Of a DNA stretch of 64,000 nt, positions 58,012 through 64,000 are shown in pieces. A model generated the notes under the pieces. That model ran no database searches. It was not told where the DNA came from and saw only the letters and a list, made by a program, of their open reading frames with translations. Position 1 is the stretch's first letter. Every line of letters begins with the position of its first letter. The DNA lies in contig NZ_CP012996.1 of the NCBI RefSeq assembly GCF_001412655.1, positions 5,766,001 through 5,830,000 on the forward strand, in the 5' to 3' direction. A program made the translations under genes and the position numbers. Origin of the DNA: Pedobacter sp. PACM 27299. GTDB taxonomy: Bacteria; Bacteroidota; Bacteroidia; Sphingobacteriales; Sphingobacteriaceae.

Positions 58012-58673
58012 TTATTGCACTACGGCATTTCTCAAAAATAATATAAACGGATATACGCCTTCAAAAGCTGTTTTCAATTGATCCACAATCCCAGATTTTA
58101 GAAAGGCCTCATCCGGTAAGGGATAAACCGCTACAAAGCTTTTCAGCTTTAAGAACGCTATCTGCGGGTGATCTAGCTCATATCCTTTGGGTGCATTTTT
58201 CAAAGTATCCTCTGTACTCAGCTTAAACGTACTTTTAAACCTTTTAGCATGAACAATGTCCAAAAACTCCGAGGCATTATAATCAATTTCTTCTCTTATC
58301 TTTTTCAGTACCGGTGCTTCCGGCATCCAAAAACCTGCACCTAAAAAACATTCCCCAGGCTGAAGGTGCAGATAATATCCAGGACCATGAATACCGGTTC
58401 CCTTGATATTAAAAGAAATACCAAAGTTATTTTTATAAGGATCTTTATTCTTACTGAACCGAACATCCCTGTAAATACGCAGCAAACATTTCTTCGCGGG
58501 GTATCTATGGAAAAATGGGGATCTATTCCTGCCAGTACAGGGATCAGCTGATCTACAAAGGCCAATACATCTTCCTTTGCGTTTTCATATCTTGCTTTGT
58601 GTTCAGCAAACCATTCCCGATTGTTATTCCGGGCTACATCGGTGATAAAAGCGAATGTTTCAGGTTTAATCAT
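58012..58673 (-). pseudogene. DUF2461 gene broken by a one-base frameshift
   Basis: Two overlapping frames together cover a DUF2461 protein of about 220 residues. The first (ATG at 58673) gives MIKPETFAFITDVARNNNR ... HFSIDTPRRN and then leaves the family; the second, in another frame, resumes with KCLLRIYRDVRFSKNKDPYK and runs to the stop at 58012. The switch falls at the C4/G4 run 58498-58501; one more base there would restore a single frame. Either a true mutation or a sequence error. Its start overlaps the DUF983 stop by four bases, so the unit was co-translated. Confidence 0.85.
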
Positions 58674-59068
58674 GGTGTATCGTATGCGGGTTTGTATTTT
58701 ATTTTAGGGGATAAGAAATGTAATAACATTACTCGGGAATAACGATAATTAAAAGGCGCTAAAATTAGACATCCCGTAAAAATTACCGTAATGTACATCC
58801 AGAAAGATTCATATTCCAGCCAACCACCAGATAAGATATAAGCAGCCACACCTAAACTGATCATTTCGGCACAATTCATCGCATAGCTGACATACATAGC
58901 CGCATAGAAATAGCCGGGTTCTATCTCAAATCGGAAACCACAATGACTGCAATTGGTATTCGTATGCTGGATGTTAAATCCATACAGACTTCCCGTAAAG
59001 ATATCGCCTCTGCGGCATTGAGGGCATTTACCATGTACAACTGCATACAATTTTGACGTTTTCTTCAT
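58670..59068 (-). CDS. DUF983 zinc-ribbon membrane protein
   Basis: 132 residues. Two CxxC pairs near the N-terminus (CPQCRRGDIF, CSHCGFRFEI) suggest a zinc-binding site, followed by two membrane helices (about 50-75 and 85-110). DUF983 proteins are common in this phylum and in alphaproteobacteria, sometimes near oxidase genes. Function unknown. Translation coupled to the DUF2461 gene by ATGA overlap. Confidence 0.88.
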   Translation of the reverse strand: MKKTSKLYAVVHGKCPQCRRGDIFTGSLYGFNIQHTNTNCSHCGFRFEIEPGYFYAAMYVSYAMNCAEMISLGVAAYILSGGWLEYESFWMYITVIFTGCLILAPFNYRYSRVMLLHFLSPKIKYKPAYDTP

Positions 59069-59119
59069 AGAGATCAGTAAATCGCAACAGGCGATGAGCG
59101 GGAATGGCAGGCTAAGATA

Positions 59120-59368
59120 TTAGGCGACTTCTTCAGTGTTTTTCTTACGGAACTTCACATACCAAAGGATGCCCATTCCAGTAATTAACAAATAGGGAAT
59201 TGACAAAAGGTAAAGAATTCCTGAATTCAGGCCATTTCCTTGTGTATTCCCATTTTTCACACTTTGCTCTGCACTTACCGTACACATGGCACATTGTGCA
59301 TTTGCGGCAGGAACATTAGAGATCACCATAGTGACCATAAAAAGGAAGATAAAAACTATCTTTTTCAT
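59120..59368 (-). CDS. Small exported membrane protein near the oxidase operon
   Basis: 82 residues from the ATG at 59368; the longer open frame has an unlikely N-terminus and crosses the promoter box. Signal peptide up to ANA, then CAMCTVSAEQ with a CxxC pair, an Asn/Gly linker and a C-terminal membrane helix (about 50-70) with a basic tail. Similar proteins sit beside cytochrome oxidase genes in Bacteroidota, but I do not know a function. Confidence 0.75.
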   Translation of the reverse strand: MKKIVFIFLFMVTMVISNVPAANAQCAMCTVSAEQSVKNGNTQGNGLNSGILYLLSIPYLLITGMGILWYVKFRKKNTEEVA

Positions 59369-59372
59369 CCTG

Positions 59373-59380
59373 CAAATATA
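59373..59380 (-). promoter_or_regulatory. Putative -7 box, four bases before ATG 59368
   Basis: TATATTTG on the minus strand, perfect TAnnTTTG, separated from the ATG by CAGG. A TTG lies 23 bases further upstream, near -33. Confidence 0.5.
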
Positions 59381-59425
59381 GAGAAAGAACGCTAAGAATA
59401 AGGCAATTGCTATTGTAAAAAATAT

Positions 59426-59475
59426 CACATAAAAAAAGGTGGCTGAATTTAAATTCAGCCACCTTTTTTTATGTG
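59426..59475. terminator. Perfect 50-bp palindrome ending the oxidase operon
   Basis: CACATAAAAAAAGGTGGCTG and on to its exact mirror, 25 pairs centred on TTTAAA with no loop, 13 bases after the DUF420 stop. On the minus strand the seven-T run makes it a strong terminator for the operon; it also protects the small gene at 59120-59368 from read-through. Confidence 0.9.
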
Positions 59476-59487
59476 TAAAGTCTAAAA

Positions 59488-60057
59488 TTAGAAATTATAA
59501 TAGGGAGAGATCATCAGGTATACAATCACTCCTGTTACCGCTACATATAGCCATACCGGATATGCCCAGCGAACAATCTTTCTATGCAGCTCTACCTGCA
59601 TCGTTAATCCTCTGTAAAAACTAACCAGAATCAAAGGCAGTACCACTACCGCAAGGATAATGTGCGTGGCTAAGATGAAGAAATAAACATATCTCGTACT
59701 TCCTACTGCTGCCAGTTCTGCGGCAGATAGAATACCGTTATGGTCAAGATCACCAAATTTGGTATCCTTTTCATACAAATGGAACAGAATATAAAACACC
59801 AAAAATATCGCCGACAAGATAAAGGTGATGATATTGGTGATTTTATGCGCTGGAATGTTTCCCTTTTTAATGAAGATTAGGGATATGATCAGTAAAACTG
59901 AGCAGACCGCGTTGATTCCACCGATAATATGAGGCAGCAAATAAATGAAAGCAGGTTTATTGCTGGGCGGTGGAACTAGTTTCAAAGCAATTACAACGGC
60001 TAGTACCACTGCAGTCACTATCCAAATTAGTCTTAGAAAAAACTTATCATTATTCAT
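59488..60057 (-). CDS. DUF420 membrane protein (CtaM-like)
   Basis: 189 residues with five helices. DUF420 pattern: VPPPSNKPAFIYLLPHIIGGINAV, HKITNIITFILSAIFLVFYILFH (given in part: KITNIITFILSAIFLVFY), YFFILATHIILAVVVLPLIL, HRKIVRWAYPVWLYVAVTG. CtaM-type proteins are needed for haem-copper oxidase activity in Gram-positives. Last gene of the oxidase operon, 21 bases after the SCO-like gene. Confidence 0.9.
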   Translation of the reverse strand: MNNDKFFLRLIWIVTAVVLAVVIALKLVPPPSNKPAFIYLLPHIIGGINAVCSVLLIISLIFIKKGNIPAHKITNIITFILSAIFLVFYILFHLYEKDTKFGDLDHNGILSAAELAAVGSTRYVYFFILATHIILAVVVLPLILVSFYRGLTMQVELHRKIVRWAYPVWLYVAVTGVIVYLMISPYYNF

Positions 60058-60078
60058 CTTAAATGGTATTTCGAAAGG

Positions 60079-60786
60079 TTACCTTCCGTCGTTATTGTTT
60101 CTTAATTCTTCTGTGATCAATACTTTGATCTCATCGTTCAGCTGAGAGAGTGCTTCCTGACTACTTGCCGGGTAATAACCACGGATGCGGCGCTGAGGAT
60201 CCAGCAAGACGAACATATTACTGTATATAAACTTACGGTTTCCGTTTTCTATCTCCTGATGTGCATCGATAGACAATCCTTTATTCACCAGACTATAAAC
60301 TACGGTGCTGTCGCCGGTTAGTAAATCCCATTTTCCTGGCTGTGCACCTAAGGTCTGCGCGTATTTTGCCAGTACTTCTGGTGTATCTCTTGCCGGATCA
60401 ATTGTTAATCCAACAAAATTAACCGTTTTATTATGGTCATAAGTCGCTTCAAAAGCTTTCATCGCTTTATTGGCAAAACTTACTTTCCCAGGATTTTCAT
60501 TGGAATAGAAGACATTCAGTACCAAAATCTTTCCTTCGTAGTTTTTCCAGGTGATGCTATCCGCATTTTGATTGACCAGTTTGAAATCTGGAACCTGGTA
60601 ATAAATCGTATCCGGAATCTGTTTCCCCTTTACAGAATGAAAGGTGGAGGCGACTTCTTTTTTACCAAAGATCGGAAGTGGTCTATACCTGTTCTTTCCT
60701 TTTTCCTGTAGTAAATAATACAAAAATCCTGGTACCGCTAAAATGGTGACCAGGATTAATATTTTTTTTATTTGTGAACTACTCAT
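60079..60786 (-). CDS. SCO-family-like protein without copper ligands
   Basis: 235 residues with one N-terminal membrane helix (about 8-24) and a thioredoxin-like domain. SCO landmarks remain (GKILVLNVFY, VNFVGLTIDPARDTPEVLAKYAQTLG, FVLLDPQRRIRGYY), but the CxxxC copper site after the first strand is SNENPG, the later His is Asn (SNMFVLLD), and the protein has no cysteine at all. It cannot work as a copper chaperone in the usual way. Stop-start overlap with subunit IV by one base (TAATG). Confidence 0.87.
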   Translation of the reverse strand: MSSSQIKKILILVTILAVPGFLYYLLQEKGKNRYRPLPIFGKKEVASTFHSVKGKQIPDTIYYQVPDFKLVNQNADSITWKNYEGKILVLNVFYSNENPGKVSFANKAMKAFEATYDHNKTVNFVGLTIDPARDTPEVLAKYAQTLGAQPGKWDLLTGDSTVVYSLVNKGLSIDAHQEIENGNRKFIYSNMFVLLDPQRRIRGYYPASSQEALSQLNDEIKVLITEELRNNNDGR

Positions 60787-61136
60787 TAAACAAGGGGCAT
60801 ATGAAGATGCAGATATCCGCCTTCAATTAGCATTAGTGTTGTAAAATAGAAAATAAAAATAAACGATACGGTTAATGCTAATTGTAGTCCCAGCTTCTCA
60901 TACTTTAAGTGCATGAAGTAAGCTACAATATAAAATGCTTTCACTAAAGTAAGCGCGATGTAGAAGAAGTTACCTACACCATGGCTCATGTAACCATGTG
61001 GCAATACCCAAAGGGCGATAAAGAATTCAATTACTGTGATGAGTAAAAGAATACCAAATACCTGCCATATTTTTTTCTTGGTTAAACCTTCGTGCTCTCC
61101 GTGTCCGTGCTCTGTGCTATGTGCGTGATCTGACAT
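60786..61136 (-). CDS. Cytochrome c oxidase subunit IV family protein
   Basis: 116 residues. His-rich N-terminus (HAHSTEHGHGEHEG) then three helices (about 28-45, 56-76, 85-108) with FGILLLITVIEFFIALWVLP and YIALTLVKAFYIVAYFMHLKYE, the CyoD/COX4-type bacterial subunit IV pattern. Small subunit of the haem-copper oxidase encoded around it. 19 bases after subunit III. Confidence 0.9.
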   Translation of the reverse strand: MSDHAHSTEHGHGEHEGLTKKKIWQVFGILLLITVIEFFIALWVLPHGYMSHGVGNFFYIALTLVKAFYIVAYFMHLKYEKLGLQLALTVSFIFIFYFTTLMLIEGGYLHLHMPLV

Positions 61137-61155
61137 AATATTTTTTATTGAATGA

Positions 61156-61863
61156 TTAAACTAAATAGAAGAATGTAAATACAAATACCCATACCAAATC
61201 CACAAAGTGCCAGTATAAACCAACTTTCTCTACCATTAGGTAATGTCCGCGTTTTTCGAATGTACCATTGATGGTCATAACCAGGATGATGATATTAATC
61301 AATACTCCAGTAAATACGTGAAATCCGTGGAATCCTGTGATCGTGAAGAATAGATTTGAAAACTGTAAAGCAGATACGGTAGAAACCTCTCCGTTAAACA
61401 AGTGGTGAAGCGTTTCCATCGGAGGAATTTTACCCCATCCAAATCCTTCATGGAATAAGTGCGTCCACTCTAAAGCCTGACAGCCTAAGAACATGAAACC
61501 ACCAATGATTGTAGCAACCATCCACCATACTACTTCCTTCTTAGAACGTCTGTGACCAGCCTCTACAGCCAATACCATGGTTACAGAACTCATGATCAGA
61601 ATAAAAGTCATGATACCTACGAACACCAACGGTGCGCCAGTATCTACAATACCAGGGATCGATTGGAAAACCAAATCCGGATCTGGCCAGGTTAACTTAG
61701 TGAAACGCTGCGCTCCATAATAAATCAATAATGACGAGAATGTGAATGCATCAGATAGCAAGAAAAACCACATCATTAATTTACCGTACTCTACCGACCA
61801 CGGCGAGCGACCTCCGCTCCAAGGAGTAGTTTTTACCTGATCTAATTGTGATAATGAATTCAT
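61156..61863 (-). CDS. Cytochrome c oxidase subunit III
   Basis: 235 residues with six to seven helices. Landmarks: GKLMMWFFLLSDAFTFSSLL, GIMTFILIMSSVTMVLAVEA, QALEWTHLFHEGFGW, FFTITGFHGFHVFTGVLINI and VGLYWHFVDLVWVFVFTFFY, the end being highly conserved in subunit III. Larger of two subunit III paralogues in this operon. Confidence 0.95.
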   Translation of the reverse strand: MNSLSQLDQVKTTPWSGGRSPWSVEYGKLMMWFFLLSDAFTFSSLLIYYGAQRFTKLTWPDPDLVFQSIPGIVDTGAPLVFVGIMTFILIMSSVTMVLAVEAGHRRSKKEVVWWMVATIIGGFMFLGCQALEWTHLFHEGFGWGKIPPMETLHHLFNGEVSTVSALQFSNLFFTITGFHGFHVFTGVLINIIILVMTINGTFEKRGHYLMVEKVGLYWHFVDLVWVFVFTFFYLV

Positions 61864-61893
61864 TTTATAAATTGTAATAGTTTGTTAACAAAT

Positions 61894-62484
61894 CTAACTG
61901 TTCAAAAGTAAAAAAACATACAGATATATCCATAATATATCTATAAAATGCCAAAATATAGAGGCGATTTCCATTCTGTATTTCGCTCTAGGCAGTGATA
62001 TCCCACCGTAAGCACCGAAGATACAATTCAATATGAAACAAAGTCCACCAAAAATGTGCAATAAGTGAAATCCAGAAACGATATAAATTAAAGATATCGC
62101 TGCGTTATTGTTCACTAATGTTGCTCCTGTTTGATACAAAGTGCTCCATGCGTCTACCTGAAGATAAGCAAAAACCAATGCTAATGCCATAGTTCCCCAA
62201 AGAAGAATTTTTTCCGAGCCGATATTTCCGGCCTTCAATGCTTTGGCTGCAAGAAACAGACAGATGCTGCTTCCGATTAAAATCAATGTACTGTACATAA
62301 AGGCGTCTGGAAGTACTAATCCATGTCCTTTACCTTTTGATGCTGCAAATACGATGTAGAAACTTGTAAAGCCCCCAAACATGATCGTGGAAGACACTAC
62401 AAACAACCAAAGAATAAACTTCTTAGGCTTTGAGTTAACTACCTCTTCATATTTTACATCCTGCTCTTTTAACGTATGTACCAT
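61894..62484 (-). CDS. Cytochrome c oxidase subunit III family, second copy
   Basis: 196 residues with five helices. Shares the end of the family (IYIVSGFHLLHIFGGLCFIL, RMEIASIFWHFIDILWIYLYVFLL) and FILWLFVVSSTIMFGGFTSFY at the start. Shorter than the neighbour copy at 61156-61863; having both is common in Bacteroidota operons of this type. Follows ctaB by ten bases. Confidence 0.93.
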   Translation of the reverse strand: MVHTLKEQDVKYEEVVNSKPKKFILWLFVVSSTIMFGGFTSFYIVFAASKGKGHGLVLPDAFMYSTLILIGSSICLFLAAKALKAGNIGSEKILLWGTMALALVFAYLQVDAWSTLYQTGATLVNNNAAISLIYIVSGFHLLHIFGGLCFILNCIFGAYGGISLPRAKYRMEIASIFWHFIDILWIYLYVFLLLNS

Positions 62485-62494
62485 ATTTAAATTA

Positions 62495-63370
62495 TTAAGC
62501 TATAAAATCAAATAATAAAACCAACTGAACGATGGGTAGATAAAAGAAAGAACAAAACATGACCTTCCTCGCACTGACCAAATCCAGATTCATCCACATT
62601 TTGAACGCCAGCGCTGCAAAAACCAGCCCGCCGAGGATAGATACTCCTGCAATATAATAACCACCAAAGCCATAAAACGTAGGCATTAAGCTGACAGGGA
62701 TTAGGATTAGTGTACTCAAAAACGTGATAAATGCACTGGTCTTGTCCCTTTTAGTAGTAGGTAACAATCTAAATCCTGCTTTCTTATAATCATCATCCAG
62801 TACCCAGGCGATGGCCCAGAAATGTGGAAACTGCCAAACAAATTGAATTAAAAATAAGATCACTGCAATCTGATCGATTCGTCCATGTGCTGCGACATAA
62901 CCAATTAGCGGAGGTAATGCGCCAGGAATAGCACCTACAAATACCGCAATTGGACTTTTCCTTTTTAAAGGAGTATAAGCAAAGGCATATAAGAAGATAG
63001 AAAATACGGAAAGTAAACCGGTCTCGATATTTAGTTTACCTAATAACCAGGTTCCGATCAATCCCATCACCAAACCAGAAACCAAACCTTGTCCTGTAGT
63101 CATGTGACCCGCAGGCATCGGGCGGTCTTTAGTACGGGTCATTAGTTTATCCAGGTCCACTTCAATCACTTCATTGAAGCAATTGGCAGCAGAGGTCACC
63201 AGAAAACCACCCACAATGAGGATCAACCAGTTGGTCCAGTTGATATCCGGACTCAGGCCATCGATCGGCACTTTAGAACCAATTAAAAACGTAACTGATG
63301 CGGAAAATACAACCAGAAAAGTTAGTCTGAATTTAATAAGCTTAGAAAAATCTGCTAAAAACTGTTTCAA
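62495..63370 (-). CDS. ctaB: Protoheme IX farnesyltransferase (haem O synthase)
   Basis: 291 residues with eight or nine helices. UbiA-type enzyme that adds a farnesyl group to haem B to make haem O for the oxidase. First Asp-rich motif NCFNEVIEVDLDKLMTRTKDRP is present, with the second as AWVLDDDYKKAGFRLLP. Starts at TTG 63368-63370, the only start in this place. 17 bases after ctaA. Confidence 0.96.
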   Translation of the reverse strand: MKQFLADFSKLIKFRLTFLVVFSASVTFLIGSKVPIDGLSPDINWTNWLILIVGGFLVTSAANCFNEVIEVDLDKLMTRTKDRPMPAGHMTTGQGLVSGLVMGLIGTWLLGKLNIETGLLSVFSIFLYAFAYTPLKRKSPIAVFVGAIPGALPPLIGYVAAHGRIDQIAVILFLIQFVWQFPHFWAIAWVLDDDYKKAGFRLLPTTKRDKTSAFITFLSTLILIPVSLMPTFYGFGGYYIAGVSILGGLVFAALAFKMWMNLDLVSARKVMFCSFFYLPIVQLVLLFDFIA

Positions 63371-63387
63371 TTTATAAAGTATTAATA

Positions 63388-64000
63388 CTATTGATGGTAA
63401 GTCTCTGTTCTATACACCAGCAAATACAGGTAATACTGTAAAGTGAATAATGCAGTAGAAAACAGAATGTGTAATGCCTGCGCGTATGGAGGCAGCGCAA
63501 AGTTAGACAATAATAAGCCCGTAACAATCTGGATAATTAAAACTATGGCAATTCCATTACCAACTAACAACGCGGTAGCTTTACCATTAAACTTATCCTT
63601 TACAATTTTATAAATCACGACATTGAGGATCAAAACTAAAATGGCCACATCTCTGTGATACGAGAAAACCTCTCCTACTTTTCCAACCCAGCTTGCCCGA
63701 TCATTGTACATCATGGCTTTTGAAATTGCATCGATCGCTTCCCTTACTTCTGTACCCAATACGACTTGTACTGTGCTCAGGGCAACTGAAGCCAAGGTTA
63801 ATATTTTCAACCAGGTAATATTAGACATGATCACCAGCTGCTGTTCATGTAATTGCTTTGCATAATTATAGGTGTAAACTAAAATCGCAAGGATCACCAG
63901 GGCCAATAACATGTGTACCGTAACAATCCAGGGCATTAAATTAGTAGAAACTACGATCGAACCTAACCAGGCCTGAAAACCTACGATGATCACATTCAGA
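63388..64000 (-). CDS. ctaA: COX15/CtaA-type haem A synthase, C-terminal part (partial)
   Basis: At least 203 residues; the frame stays open to the right edge, so the start is outside. The visible GTG at 63991-63993 is internal. Landmarks are FQAWLGSIVVSTNLMPWIVTVHMLLAL with the haem-binding His (given in part: WLGSIVVSTNLMPWIVTVHM), AWLGS, QVVLGTEVREAIDAI, FSYHRDVAILVLI and PYAQALHILFSTALFTLQYY with the second His. It oxidises haem O to haem A for cytochrome oxidase. First visible gene of the operon. Confidence 0.93.
   Translation of the reverse strand, partial: LNVIIVGFQAWLGSIVVSTNLMPWIVTVHMLLALVILAILVYTYNYAKQLHEQQLVIMSNITWLKILTLASVALSTVQVVLGTEVREAIDAISKAMMYNDRASWVGKVGEVFSYHRDVAILVLILNVVIYKIVKDKFNGKATALLVGNGIAIVLIIQIVTGLLLSNFALPPYAQALHILFSTALFTLQYYLYLLVYRTETYHQ

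Overview
The window looks like a chromosomal segment from a Bacteroidota bacterium, most probably Sphingobacteriaceae (Pedobacter-like). Reasons: a gldKLMN cluster plus a gldB tail and a PorW/SprE-like gene (type IX secretion and gliding), an F1Fo ATP synthase operon of the split type without atpD and atpC, genes with no evident Shine-Dalgarno, many -7 boxes of the TAnnTTTG type, and many families typical of this phylum (DUF4271, DUF4286, DUF4349, DUF1501/DUF1800, DUF5077/DUF3472). It is moderately AT-rich. I saw no tRNA, rRNA, CRISPR, insertion sequence or prophage.

Layout. 1-9.6 kb: tail of gldB, patatin-like phospholipase, comB, gcvT, a glycosyltransferase, rnhB, an Opp-type ABC permease, a family 2 glycosyltransferase and a flippase-like membrane protein (mostly minus strand), then ruvC and a DUF4349 lipoprotein. 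9.7-15.9 kb: a small membrane protein and the ATP synthase operon atpZ-(AtpI-like)-B-E-F-H-A-G on the minus strand. 16-22.8 kb: a plus-strand run of a PorW/SprE-like TPR lipoprotein, a class A penicillin-binding protein and uvrC. 22.9-29.6 kb: the type IX core gldK-L-M-N, then hemD and a DUF4271 protein, all minus strand. 30-32.4 kb: hemW, a short-chain dehydrogenase and a holin-like membrane protein. 32.5-41.9 kb: an exported family 2 beta-galactosidase between two LacI-type operator palindromes, a DUF5077/DUF3472 protein, a true formylglycine-generating enzyme, and the DUF1501/DUF1800 pair.

42-54.2 kb: a fasciclin protein, two tandem JmjC/cupin-like oxygenases of identical length, a VWA/AAA pair, a metallophosphoesterase, a UbiA-like membrane protein, and a possible transcription unit coding for an S9-like lipoprotein, a histidine kinase and a response regulator. 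54.4-57.1 kb: TPR protein, DUF4286 protein and rfbC. 57.1-64 kb: OmpA-like lipoprotein, a frameshifted DUF2461 gene, DUF983, then a respiratory operon read leftwards from beyond the right edge: ctaA, ctaB, two subunit III paralogues, subunit IV, an SCO-like protein and a DUF420 protein.

No wholly new multigene system stands out. The observations most worth checking are two apparent pseudo-enzymes with their catalytic or metal residues missing (an S9 peptidase homologue beside a two-component system, and a cysteine-free SCO homologue in the oxidase operon), the one-base frameshift in the DUF2461 gene, the operators flanking lacZ, two perfect 50-bp palindromes, an 11-bp tandem repeat that folds on itself, a long structured intergenic hairpin, and a recurrent TAnnTTTG box ending four to five bases before the start codon, which suggests leaderless transcripts. 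Coordinates come from reading by eye; single-base errors are possible in homopolymers.
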